Made by a program: the position numbers and the translations under genes. Shown piece after piece: positions 24,033 through 32,408 of a stretch of DNA of 40,616 nucleotides (position 1 is its first letter; each line of letters begins with the position of its first letter). This stretch comes from Bacillota bacterium. GTDB taxonomy: Bacteria; Bacillota; Sulfobacillia; Sulfobacillales; Sulfobacillaceae. A model generated the notes under the pieces. It did not search any database. It was not told the origin of the DNA and saw nothing but the letters and a program-made list of their open reading frames with translations. The DNA lies in assembly GCA_021795465.1 (NCBI GenBank), contig JAJYPK010000011.1, positions 1-40,616 of the forward strand. The letters run 5' to 3'.

Positions 24033-24986
24033 CTAACCTCGCTCCAATAGGCTCTGCAACGCATCGACTGTTTCTATCTTGGAGATTTCTCGTATTACCT
24101 GGAGCATTTGCTCTTCCGTGAGTTCTAGTAGAATCGGTGCTATGGTCGCCGGGATCGATCCGAACCGAGCAATGATAAACATGTGCAATGCGGCTAAAGT
24201 GCCTTCTTGTCGGCCTTCTTGTCGGCCTTCTTGTCGGCCTTCCTCAAGCCCTGTCTTCTTTCCTTCTTCGAAGCCTTTGCTCTCGCCGATGGTCAATCCC
24301 CGTTGGATGGCCTCTTCTTCCAGTTCCCGGATCAAATCGTTCATCTCCAACACCCCTTTCACTAAGTGTATCACCTCTTTATCGAGGAAGGTACTAGTCA
24401 ATCCCAAAATCATGGCCACCACGCGGCGTTGCATCGGTCGGGGTAATATCGTGGCCAACTGAGCGGCCTTGACCGCCCGTTCCGCCCGCGTCTCGACATC
24501 GTCCATGAACGGGTAAAAGGTCAAATCGAGAATATCGCTATCGGTCCATTCCTCGGCGACCAATCGACTTAACCGCTTCCACGTGACCGGTCCCGATTTC
24601 TCCGCGATCATGACATTTTCTACATCAAACACCACCGATCCTCGATCGTAACGCGATGGCACCTGCGGTGCCGGATACAGATAGACCACAACCGTACGAA
24701 TGCGGCATTGATACCGATCGATTAAGGCGACCGCATACGTGAGAAATCGGTGCAAATCTGTCTCCGGATCCGATTGGAATTCCACATGTAGCACCTCTCC
24801 GGATGCTGTCAGAAAGACCCGGTCCAACAGATGTTCGTGGATGCTCACCGTAGGCACACTCGAGGGCAACACATCGACCACGTCTACATCGGACAATCCA
24901 TACCAACTCGTCAGAGCATTCATGTGAACATCCGCGATGAGTTTTTGCACCACGTCTTTCGCCGTACGAGGAATCCCATCCGTCAT
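24033..24986 (-). CDS. Rpn-family PD-(D/E)XK nuclease-like protein (transposase_31 relative)
   Basis: About 317 residues. The N-terminal half holds a PD-(D/E)XK-type core: GEVLHVEFQSDPETDLHRFLTYAV, broken here as GEVLHVEFQSD followed by a basic/helical segment, matches the EFQ motif of Rpn/transposase_31 proteins. RTVVVYLYPAPQ is the following strand. The C-terminal part is charged and coiled, with three EGRQ repeats encoded by a 12-bp tandem repeat. Rpn proteins are DNA endonucleases that stimulate RecA-independent recombination, and related families are common as multi-copy genes. The ATG at 24984-24986 has AAAGGAG eight bases upstream and is preferred over the longer frame to 25037. It is convergent with the helicase gene. 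Whether it is catalytically active cannot be told. Confidence 0.75.
   Translation of the reverse strand: MTDGIPRTAKDVVQKLIADVHMNALTSWYGLSDVDVVDVLPSSVPTVSIHEHLLDRVFLTASGEVLHVEFQSDPETDLHRFLTYAVALIDRYQCRIRTVVVYLYPAPQVPSRYDRGSVVFDVENVMIAEKSGPVTWKRLSRLVAEEWTDSDILDLTFYPFMDDVETRAERAVKAAQLATILPRPMQRRVVAMILGLTSTFLDKEVIHLVKGVLEMNDLIRELEEEAIQRGLTIGESKGFEEGKKTGLEEGRQEGRQEGRQEGTLAALHMFIIARFGSIPATIAPILLELTEEQMLQVIREISKIETVDALQSLLERG
24201..24242. repeat. 12-bp tandem repeat within the Rpn-like gene
   Basis: The unit GCCTTCTTGTCG occurs three times head to tail (24201-24236), followed by half a copy. It is in frame and encodes repeated EGRQ residues in the C-terminal helix. Because the unit is a multiple of three, slippage would change protein length without shifting the frame. 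Confidence 0.9.
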
Positions 24987-25529
24987 GGACAATTCTCCTT
25001 TTTGGAAAACATTTGTTTCCAAGTCATAGAATACCATTGGTTAGTTGCCTGGTCGATACCGAAAACATGTCAAGTTGAACCCAGCGGGGAGGGACGATGG
25101 GACTACCGAGAACCCCGTGACTCCGTAGCGGGCATATAACCGGAGGCGCGGTTTTCTCGTTCCATTTCCAAAGAAGTCATGGTGGCACCGTCAAGCGAAT
25201 GATGGGTTTTTGGTGGGAGCGGTTCTTCTTTCCTCGAACCCCTCAGATTGATGCAGATGTTCCACCCAGTTAAAACCGCTCTGTCGTGTACAGCGGACGG
25301 CCTTGGGGTGTCTTTCTGATCACAAGTCTTCTTGGACGCAGTAACCGTCGTCCGAAGCCATTAGTGTCCTCATCAAAGCGGATGGGGATTACGGCGTATG
25401 CCATCGAAATAGTGTTTTGGGGCGGGTAACACCTATCCCAAACATTGGGGCCTTTCTCGGGTCTTCGGCGAAGCGAGCCGTTCCATGTGAACCGATTCGC
25501 GCACCTTCCTCGCCCCTTTTCATTTCTGG
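24987..25529. other. Gene-poor interval upstream of the Rpn-like gene
   Basis: About 540 bases with no convincing gene. A 7-bp inverted repeat (TTGGAAA 25002-25008 with TTTCCAA 25016-25022) sits just upstream of the Rpn-like ribosome-binding site. At 25107-25159 two nested inverted repeats occur: CGAGAACCCCG with CGGTTTTCTCG (two internal mismatches), and inside it CTCCG with CGGAG. A startless plus-strand frame at 25121-25273 encodes a Trp/Phe-rich tail ending in a stop, which could be a decayed 3' end of a mobile-element gene. A minus-strand frame at 25270-25539 has no ribosome-binding site. I cannot name a specific element. Confidence 0.45.
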
Positions 25530-26981
25530 TTAGTCCCACAAGGCATTTAATCTCTCTGCCCAGTGGATATACTCTTTGGTTAAACGGGCATAGGTGGTTG
25601 TGTCGGCATTAGGTTTTACGACCTTGTGCGATGCTGTCGCATATTCACTGGCACGGACTGGAGCCATACCCCGAAAAGCCAGTAAGGCGGCTCCTACAGC
25701 CGCCCCCGGATCGTCAACCACCGTTATCGGGTGATTGAATACCGAGGCCAACATAGTCATCCAGAGCGTGCTTTTGGCGCCTCCACCCGTGGCTACAATG
25801 CGATCCAAATCTCCTAGGGTCTCAAGACCCATAACCGACCAGGCATGAAACAGGCTGAAAACCACACCCTCCATGACAGACCGTGCAACCTCACGCCACG
25901 TATGATCGGGACGGAGACCCATTAGAGTGCCCTCGGCCGATGGATTAGTGATGGGTGCCCTTTCTCCTTGAAGATAGGGAAAAAAGAACAAGTCTCGGGC
26001 CCCCGATGGAACCGACTGGGCACCTAGTTCGATGTCATCAAACGATGCCTGAGGATTAAACGCATCGCGAAACCAACGCATCGACAACGCAGCGGATTGC
26101 GTAACGGCCATCCAGTGCCATTGACCCAACAGTGCATGGCAAAATGAATGCACCGAGGCGTGAGGGGCCGGGAAAAACTCCTGCGTCGGCCAAAACAGGA
26201 CCCCTGACGTGCCCAGGGAAACCCCTAAATCTTTGCCTGCGCGTAGTCCACTGCCGACTGCACTGGCTGCCTGGTCTCCAGCACCGGCCACGACGGGAAT
26301 TCCTTGCAGCCGTTTCGGTCCTCTGGTTAAGGCTCCCACGACCGCTGTCGACTCTACTGCCGTGCCCCACCACCGATAGGGAAGATTTAAGATGTTCATC
26401 CAATCGTGATCCCACCGGCGTTCCCGAATATTGAAGAGATAGGTACCCGATGCATCACTAACATCCGTAAAGAAATTCCCGGTAACAGCATTACGTATCC
26501 AATCCTTGGCCAGCTCTACCTTATGGATACGATGGTAGATAGCGGGCTCATGCTCTCGTATCCATAAGAGCGCCAACAAGGAAAAATTAGGCAGTATGTC
26601 GTTGCCGGTTGTGGTGCGGAGCCAATCCGTGCCATATTCCGTACGAAGCTTGTCGGCATAGCGAGCGGCTCTGGCATCGGACCATAGAATGGCAGGACGG
26701 AGCCAACGCCCCCTGTCATCCGACACCACGACGCTGTGCATTTGTCCGGTAAATCCGATCCCCCGTATGTCAAACGATGGGGCTTGCGCCTCAAAGTTTG
26801 CCATGATTCCACCATAGGCGTCCATCCAGTCGCCTGGATTTTGCTCGTGCCATCCAGCTTGGGGACTGGTGGTAGGATAGGCGCACGTATGGGACCAAAT
26901 AACCTGCCCCGACTCGTCGATGACGACCCCTTTCATCGCCTGGGTCCCGACATCAATCCCGAGATAGCCCGCTCCCACCAT
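25530..26981 (-). CDS. xylB: FGGY-family carbohydrate kinase, xylulokinase type
   Basis: A 483-residue sugar kinase. It begins YLGIDVGTQAMKGVVID (ATP-binding phosphate-1 motif) and carries the xylulokinase-like stretches HEQNPGDWMDA, GIGFTGQMHSVVV, LRPAILWSDARAARYA and DILPNFSLLALLWIREHEP. GAGDQAASAVGSG and the C-terminal adenosine motif VATGGGAKSTLWM follow. It would phosphorylate D-xylulose or a related ketose. The frame stays open for 70 codons upstream, but the ATG at 26979-26981 places the first motif at the usual distance from the N-terminus and has a modest GATGGGA site five bases upstream. It is the last gene of the polyol operon, 95 bases after the aldolase. No terminator is obvious after it. 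Confidence 0.87.
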   Translation of the reverse strand: MVGAGYLGIDVGTQAMKGVVIDESGQVIWSHTCAYPTTSPQAGWHEQNPGDWMDAYGGIMANFEAQAPSFDIRGIGFTGQMHSVVVSDDRGRWLRPAILWSDARAARYADKLRTEYGTDWLRTTTGNDILPNFSLLALLWIREHEPAIYHRIHKVELAKDWIRNAVTGNFFTDVSDASGTYLFNIRERRWDHDWMNILNLPYRWWGTAVESTAVVGALTRGPKRLQGIPVVAGAGDQAASAVGSGLRAGKDLGVSLGTSGVLFWPTQEFFPAPHASVHSFCHALLGQWHWMAVTQSAALSMRWFRDAFNPQASFDDIELGAQSVPSGARDLFFFPYLQGERAPITNPSAEGTLMGLRPDHTWREVARSVMEGVVFSLFHAWSVMGLETLGDLDRIVATGGGAKSTLWMTMLASVFNHPITVVDDPGAAVGAALLAFRGMAPVRASEYATASHKVVKPNADTTTYARLTKEYIHWAERLNALWD

Positions 26982-27076
26982 GATTATCCCATCTTTCTCG
27001 GCTCGATTTTGGCGTCCGTGAATGCCACAGGGCGACGATCTACCACCGTGCCCCAGGCAGTAGACGCACCAAATAA

Positions 27077-27895
27077 CTACGCTCGCGACAATACCCGAAT
27101 TTTGTGCTCCACATAGCGAGCGATGGCTCGAGATGCCTCGTGTAACGCCAACCGGGTTTTGGCCCCACGAGCCTGATCCACCGATCTCCACCAGATTCGC
27201 CGCAGTTCTGTGCCAATATTGACCTTACTGATGCCCAATACGATGATTTTCCCGAGAAGCTCATCGGGCACACCACTCGCTCCATGGAGTACCAAAGGGC
27301 ATGTGACCAACGTCTTAATCTCTTCTAAGGCCTTAAAGTTAACCCTGTCAGGATGCGTTAATTTACCGTGGCGCGTTCCGATGGCAACCGCTAAGCTATC
27401 TACCTCGGTAGCTTCGAAGAACTCTAGAGCCTCCGATGCGGTAGTCACCGCCTCCCAGTCGGGAGGCTCTCCACTTCGGCCCACGTGTCCGAGTTCAGCT
27501 TCTACCATGACGCCGTGCTTATGGGCCATCTCGACAATTGTTCGGGTGTTTTTAATATTTTCATGCACGGGAAGGACCGATCCATCGTACATGACCGAGG
27601 TAAACCCTAAATCAATGGCCTTCAAAATATCATCGAGACGCGTCGAATGGTCCAGGTGTAGTCCCACCGAGACCTCCGCGTTTTCTGCTTCTTTGATGAG
27701 GAGTCCGGTAAATCGGGCCCATCCCCACAGGTCTAAAGTGTCACTGGTCACCTGAATGATAATCGGAGAGCCGCCCGCTATAGCGCCATCAATGACGCCC
27801 GCCTGCATATCGAGGGAGTCCACATTAAAAGCTCCCACGGCTCGGCCTGTGGCATAAGCCTGGGCCACTGCCTCTTTTGGATTGATAAGACTCAT
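27077..27895 (-). CDS. Class II (zinc) fructose/tagatose-bisphosphate aldolase
   Basis: A 272-residue class II aldolase. Zinc ligands and active-site residues are visible: H80-x-D82-H83 in GLHLDHST, E132/E134 in VEAELGHVGR, H176 in AIGTRHGKLT and H204 in LVLHGASGVP, with the phosphate-binding NIGTELRR near residue 226. It would split fructose-1,6- or tagatose-1,6-bisphosphate into dihydroxyacetone phosphate and glyceraldehyde-3-phosphate. With a PfkB-type kinase in the same operon, a ketose-bisphosphate route is likely. The ATG at 27893-27895 follows GGAGGAGG. The 14 extra codons upstream have no such signal and are left out. It lies 64 bases downstream of the third dehydrogenase gene in the operon. 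Confidence 0.9.
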   Translation of the reverse strand: MSLINPKEAVAQAYATGRAVGAFNVDSLDMQAGVIDGAIAGGSPIIIQVTSDTLDLWGWARFTGLLIKEAENAEVSVGLHLDHSTRLDDILKAIDLGFTSVMYDGSVLPVHENIKNTRTIVEMAHKHGVMVEAELGHVGRSGEPPDWEAVTTASEALEFFEATEVDSLAVAIGTRHGKLTHPDRVNFKALEEIKTLVTCPLVLHGASGVPDELLGKIIVLGISKVNIGTELRRIWWRSVDQARGAKTRLALHEASRAIARYVEHKIRVLSRA

Positions 27896-27959
27896 ATTGC
27901 CTCCTCCCCTCATGGACCGATGGCAGAACCCCACCAAGGCATCGCGGTCATTCGCAACC

Positions 27960-28973
27960 CTAGGGTGTCAGTTGAATCTTCATGGTTTTGCCCTGTTTCA
28001 GCATCTCCATGGAGTCCCGGTACTCGACCAGGGGTCGGGTATGGGAAATCAGGGGGGCCAATTCCGATCGCAACGTCTCGGTCATGGTCAAACCGCGATC
28101 ATAACTATGATTGATCGCCATAGAACTAGAGATCGTGATCTCCTTATGATAAATCACGAAGGGTTCGATTACCGCCGTAGCCCCTTTGGGGGCTACGCCA
28201 AAGAGAAACACTTGGCCGTTTTTTCTTACAAGGGACACGGCACTACTAAGCACTGCCGGATTGCCTGTCGCATCGACCACTACATGGAATCCGTAGGGAT
28301 GGGTCTCACCTAGCTGGGATAAGTCTCGCGTTGGGATAGCATGGGTTGCTCCTAGCGTCTTGGCCAATGCCACCCGGTCGAGACTCCTATCTACCATGAT
28401 CGGATCAATGAATCCCGCGGACTGTAACAATTGTCTTATGATTAATCCCATAGGTCCCGCACCAAACACCAGAGCGGATCCCCCCAGTTTCACATGAATG
28501 CGCTCCATCGCCCACACGGCACACGCTACGGGTTCTACCAACGCACCTAAATTAAACGACAGAGAGTCGGGCAAGGCATAAACGTTGGCCACCGGGACGG
28601 ACACAAACTCCGCAAATCCGCCATCCCGGGTATCGCCGATCGCTCCCCAGGACTCGCAGTGATTAAATTCCCTATTCCGGCAGAATGGGCAATGCCCACA
28701 AAAGAGTGTGGGGTCCACTCCCACCCTCATCCCTAGATACGCATCATTGACCGCTGATCCGAGGCTCACAATAGTTCCGGCGAACTCATGGCCTGGGATG
28801 AGAGGGTAGGGCGAGAGGTAATCGCCATCATAAATTTTTAAATCGGTACCACAAATACCGCACGCCGCGACTTGGACGATGACGTCATGAGGTCCCGGAT
28901 CGGGCCGTTCTACCGATTCTACAAAGGCCGCTTTCGGCTCATGCAATACGACCGCCTGCATGGACATTGTCAT
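27960..28973 (-). CDS. Zinc-dependent alcohol/polyol dehydrogenase (MDR family), third in operon
   Basis: A 337-residue medium-chain dehydrogenase. The catalytic zinc site is C41 (CGICGTD), H62 and E63 (PGHEF). The structural zinc lobe is C92-C95-C98-C106. The Rossmann motif reads VFGAGPMGLI near residue 178. The family includes sorbitol, galactitol, xylitol and threonine dehydrogenases. Its ATG overlaps the stop of the previous dehydrogenase by four bases (ATGA at 28970-28973), with GGGGGGAG as ribosome-binding site. It is one of three consecutive paralogues, which suggests oxidation of several polyols or successive steps. Individual substrates cannot be assigned from sequence. Confidence 0.88.
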   Translation of the reverse strand: MTMSMQAVVLHEPKAAFVESVERPDPGPHDVIVQVAACGICGTDLKIYDGDYLSPYPLIPGHEFAGTIVSLGSAVNDAYLGMRVGVDPTLFCGHCPFCRNREFNHCESWGAIGDTRDGGFAEFVSVPVANVYALPDSLSFNLGALVEPVACAVWAMERIHVKLGGSALVFGAGPMGLIIRQLLQSAGFIDPIMVDRSLDRVALAKTLGATHAIPTRDLSQLGETHPYGFHVVVDATGNPAVLSSAVSLVRKNGQVFLFGVAPKGATAVIEPFVIYHKEITISSSMAINHSYDRGLTMTETLRSELAPLISHTRPLVEYRDSMEMLKQGKTMKIQLTP

Positions 28974-29947
28974 TCTCCCCCCTCGTACCCGATAAAGGTC
29001 TTAAAACCCTGCGGCACGCCACTCAGTGCTTCGGGCACTTCGTGAATGGCAATGCGATCCGTCAACAGTGCGTCGAGTGGCAGCATCCCGCTATTAATCA
29101 TGTTGACCGCCCTTTGCATCGTAAACGGGTTGGTGAACGCCGACACCATCGAGAGTTCTTTTTCATAGAGCGTATAGGGCCGGATGCGGGCTATCTCTTG
29201 GGGTTTGGCCACCCCGAATACCAAGAGTTGACCGCCTCTCCGTAAAGCATCTTGTGCCCATTCCATGATCGATCCGCTACCGACGGCATCCACAACAATA
29301 TCGAACGTATTGGGGGCGTCCTCCCATTCCCTGGCATCCAACCCTAGGGCTTTCGCCGCGTCCCGGCGCACGGCACTCTTCTCCAGACAAATCGTTTCCT
29401 GCACGCCCCAACTCTTTAATATCAAGGCCAGCATCGTGCCAATTGGGCCGAGCCCTACCACGGCCACCCGACTGTCCGCTTGAATGGCTAAACGGTCGAG
29501 GCCATGAAGACAGCACGACAAGGGTTCCGCCAGGACGCCGATTTCCGCCGCCACATTGGCCGCTAGTTCATAGATCTGGCTCTGGGGAACCAAAACATAC
29601 TCTTGGAAACCGCCATCCCAATCAATTCCGATGGCTTTTCGATGCCGACAGAGGTGAACCCGGCCTGCCCGGCACTCGCTACACGAGAAACAGGGCATGT
29701 TGGGATCGACCACCACCCTTTTCCCCGAAAGATTGCTCGGTTCGGCCTCCGCTTCGACAATTCCCACCATCTCATGCCCCAAGACTCGGGGCAAGGCGGC
29801 GGGAAATTCACGTTGAACAATGTGGCGATCCGTTCCACAAATGCCGGCGGCCACCATTCTGACCCGCACCCCGTGCGGTTCTAGCTTCGGGACTTCTTTC
29901 TCAATCACCTGGGTTCTTCCTGTCTCATCGGTTACTGCTGCGTACAT
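28970..29947 (-). CDS. Zinc-dependent alcohol/polyol dehydrogenase (MDR family), second in operon
   Basis: A 325-residue medium-chain dehydrogenase, the shortest of the three. The catalytic zinc residues are C37 (GICGTD), H58 and E59 (LGHEM). The structural zinc cysteines are C86-C89-C92-C100. The cofactor motif VVGLGPIGTMLAL lies around residue 163. A conserved GGFQEYVLVP stretch follows the zinc lobe. The ribosome-binding site (GAGGG) is weak and the gene begins 27 bases after the first dehydrogenase gene. It is translationally coupled to the third. Sequence differences between the three copies are large, so they are not a recent tandem duplication. Confidence 0.88.
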   Translation of the reverse strand: MYAAVTDETGRTQVIEKEVPKLEPHGVRVRMVAAGICGTDRHIVQREFPAALPRVLGHEMVGIVEAEAEPSNLSGKRVVVDPNMPCFSCSECRAGRVHLCRHRKAIGIDWDGGFQEYVLVPQSQIYELAANVAAEIGVLAEPLSCCLHGLDRLAIQADSRVAVVGLGPIGTMLALILKSWGVQETICLEKSAVRRDAAKALGLDAREWEDAPNTFDIVVDAVGSGSIMEWAQDALRRGGQLLVFGVAKPQEIARIRPYTLYEKELSMVSAFTNPFTMQRAVNMINSGMLPLDALLTDRIAIHEVPEALSGVPQGFKTFIGYEGGE

Positions 29948-29974
29948 AGGACTCAGCCCTCTCTGTCTTTATGC

Positions 29975-31003
29975 CTACATTTCCACAAGAACCTTAAGGT
30001 CACTGCGGGAACCGTCCAGCAGTTGGCGAAAAGTTTGTGGCACCGATTCAAATCCGACCTTGCGAGTCACCAGGTCTAAAACCTGCAGACCCTTGGGTCG
30101 ACTTATTAGTTGGATTGCACGCTCAAAGTCTTGGACTTGATACATGAGCGTACCCACCAGTTGCAACTCTCGATCTTGAATGAAAATCGCATCCATTAGA
30201 AGAGGCCCTTCGGGAACCCCGACCAGGACAATGGCGCTCCCTTTTCGGGCTATGCGCAACGCCAAGTTGACCGTACTGGGCTTGGCCACACAGTCGAACA
30301 CTGCATCGGAACCCTGGGGATATACCGCTTGCAACTTATGCTCCCGGTCGGGGTCCTCGCTATGAATCACGGAGTCGATGCCAAGGCGCCGAGCCATGGC
30401 CAACCGATCCGGCCGAATGTCCATAATTGTCACCGGTCCGACGGCATAGGCCTGGGCGACCAATGCCGTAATCATGCCAATGGGGCCAGCGCCCATCACG
30501 ACCACCCCCGCTTGATGAAGAGGTGTTCGACCTAGAGCATGGATGGCCACCGCAGTCGGTTCGACTAACGCGGCTTCGGCCAAGCTCATGCTCGGAGGAA
30601 TCTTGAGCAGACGGTCGGTAGGTACATCAATGTAGCGCGCCAACGCCCCCGCGATTCCGATATTGCCGATAATTTGGAGGTGCTCGCAGATGTGTTCGTT
30701 CCCCTGTCGGCACGGATAACAGTCGCCACACGGGACGGATGGCACCACCACCACCGATTTACCGACCCAGGCTCTATCCGCTTCGTCTCCTACCTCGGTC
30801 ACGATGCCGCTAAATTCGTGTCCGAGCACGATCGGAGGATGCACATTGGGGTGTAATCCTTGATAGGAATGCAGATCCGATCCACAGATTCCGCAATACG
30901 CCGTCTTGACACGCGCCCAATGCGGGCGCACATCTCCCAAATTTGACGCTTCCCAGGCAAATGTTTCGCGCCCTGTTAGGACCCATGCGACATTTTCGGT
31001 CAT
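29975..31003 (-). CDS. Zinc-dependent alcohol/polyol dehydrogenase (MDR family), first in operon
   Basis: A 342-residue medium-chain dehydrogenase resembling L-iditol/sorbitol and galactitol-1-phosphate dehydrogenases. The catalytic zinc site is C40 (CGICGSD), H62 and E63 (LGHEF). The structural lobe is C92-C95-C98-C106 with VPSVPCGDCYPCRQG around it. The cofactor motif VMGAGPIGMI lies near residue 170. The start codon at 31001-31003 uses GGAAGGA located inside the end of the upstream kinase gene, only four bases away, so the two are tightly linked. It would oxidise an alcohol group of the imported polyol to a ketose. Confidence 0.88.
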   Translation of the reverse strand: MTENVAWVLTGRETFAWEASNLGDVRPHWARVKTAYCGICGSDLHSYQGLHPNVHPPIVLGHEFSGIVTEVGDEADRAWVGKSVVVVPSVPCGDCYPCRQGNEHICEHLQIIGNIGIAGALARYIDVPTDRLLKIPPSMSLAEAALVEPTAVAIHALGRTPLHQAGVVVMGAGPIGMITALVAQAYAVGPVTIMDIRPDRLAMARRLGIDSVIHSEDPDREHKLQAVYPQGSDAVFDCVAKPSTVNLALRIARKGSAIVLVGVPEGPLLMDAIFIQDRELQLVGTLMYQVQDFERAIQLISRPKGLQVLDLVTRKVGFESVPQTFRQLLDGSRSDLKVLVEM

Positions 31004-31007
31004 GCCT

Positions 31008-32408
31008 TCATTCCTTCCCCCGCCAATTGGCTAGAAATTCGTCAAACACTCTATTGTAATAGGACGCGCGGCTTGAATCCGGATTGACCGTGTGTCGGGC
31101 AATCGCTAGGTTCTCTCTGCCGGTTAAGGATTTCCGGGCGATTTGCGCGGCCCCCAACGCCACAATTTCCGTGCCTCGAACCGCATACACCGGTCGTTGC
31201 AAAATATCCGCCTTTAATCGGAGCGAAAGCGGAGTTGCCCCTCCCCCAATCACGACCAGGGCCGGATCGACCGATGCTGCCCCCGGTATATGCTCGAGCG
31301 CCCAGCGTATCACCATGGCGCTCGAAACCAGTGCGGCCAGCATGATATCCTCCGAGGTGGTGCCAGGTGTGAGCCCTCGAATATCAAAACCCGGCTTTTC
31401 CCCGAGATGGTTAGGCATCACAAGCAGAGAAGGTTCTGGTATTGCTGTCGTCGGCGCGCCGCTGAGACGGCCAAGGTCCACGGCAAAGAGTCGACTGAGG
31501 GTCGTCGTCATCATGCCGGTATACGTGCCACTCGCGATGTAATAGGGACCCGATGGGTATCCGGTATATCCATATTCGAATGCTCCTTGCATGCTGACTC
31601 CAGACAACGTCGCCACCGGCCAATAGAGGAGTTCCGCGGTCCCCATCGAATCAAGCATCGCAGAAGAATCTACAACGCCCGCGCCAATGGCTCCCACCGG
31701 ATGATCGTGTCCCCCGACCACGACGGCTACATCTGGGCCGAGACCCCAATCTTGGGCCGACGTCCCCGTATAGCCTAGTATCTTGCCCGAGGGGACAATG
31801 GGCGGTAATTGCTTGACCCCATCCGGCAGGACTTCTTGCACCCAAGACGTGATCCAGTCGCGGTGTGCCGGATCAAACACGTAGGTACGCGCGGCTTGTG
31901 AATAACTGATACATAACTGACCCGTAAGCAGGAATCCAATGTACTCGCTGACGGGGACCCACATGCGGATACGGTCCCATAAGCCTGGAATGGTGTCTTT
32001 CATCCACAGCCATTTGAAGAGCGAATAGCTAGGCTTCGCCACAAGTCCGGTCCGAACCCTGGCATCCGGATGGCGCGTGCGCCAGTCCTCGTGACTGGCG
32101 GTCATTCGATGTTCAAACCAGGCGATGGCAGGATAGATGGGAATGCCGTAATCATCGAGAAAAAATCCCTCTTCCCCGATACTGGCCACCGATAGGCCTT
32201 GGATTGTCGCATCACCGACCTGGCTTACGACTGCTTTAGTGATGTTCTTAGCCGCAATGACTAAGGCATCCGCTTCATGGACCACACCCCAGGAATCGGT
32301 GCTCACGGGGGTATCGGTCGCACTTTGCGCGAGGATCTCGCCCGCTTCGTTCACGATTATCGCCTTCATGTGCGTGGTACCAATGTCTAGCCCTAGATAG
32401 GCATTCAC
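31008..32408 (-). CDS. FGGY-family carbohydrate kinase (gluconokinase/ketose kinase-like)
   Basis: A 466-residue second FGGY kinase. It starts LGLDIGTTHMKAIIVNEAGE (nucleotide motif) and carries GLSVASIGEEGFFLDDYG, AIAWFEHR, VVVGGHDHPVGAIGAG and the C-terminal VIGGGATPLSLRLKADIL. It is clearly diverged from the xylulokinase-type kinase in the same operon, and the EEG and HDHP segments resemble less well characterised members. The start is GTG at 32406-32408, overlapping the PfkB gene stop (GTGA). Possible substrates are a ketose or a polyol. The sequence does not decide between them. Confidence 0.85.
   Translation of the reverse strand: MNAYLGLDIGTTHMKAIIVNEAGEILAQSATDTPVSTDSWGVVHEADALVIAAKNITKAVVSQVGDATIQGLSVASIGEEGFFLDDYGIPIYPAIAWFEHRMTASHEDWRTRHPDARVRTGLVAKPSYSLFKWLWMKDTIPGLWDRIRMWVPVSEYIGFLLTGQLCISYSQAARTYVFDPAHRDWITSWVQEVLPDGVKQLPPIVPSGKILGYTGTSAQDWGLGPDVAVVVGGHDHPVGAIGAGVVDSSAMLDSMGTAELLYWPVATLSGVSMQGAFEYGYTGYPSGPYYIASGTYTGMMTTTLSRLFAVDLGRLSGAPTTAIPEPSLLVMPNHLGEKPGFDIRGLTPGTTSEDIMLAALVSSAMVIRWALEHIPGAASVDPALVVIGGGATPLSLRLKADILQRPVYAVRGTEIVALGAAQIARKSLTGRENLAIARHTVNPDSSRASYYNRVFDEFLANWRGKE

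Noticed and set aside
24201-24242. Short direct repeats as a CRISPR array
   Set aside because: Units are 12 bases, adjacent without spacers and lie inside a coding frame.
25121-25273. Startless plus-strand frame with a Trp/Phe-rich tail
   Set aside because: No start codon near its beginning and no recognised family. Kept only as a remark on the interval.
25270-25539. Minus-strand open frame of 89 codons after the xylulokinase gene
   Set aside because: Starts at a GTG inside the kinase gene without a ribosome-binding site, and its Arg/Pro-rich translation resembles no family I know. Treated as chance.
26982-27191. 70-codon extension of the xylulokinase-type gene
   Set aside because: It would overlap the aldolase gene by more than 100 bases and delays the FGGY motif. 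The ATG at 26981 fits the family.
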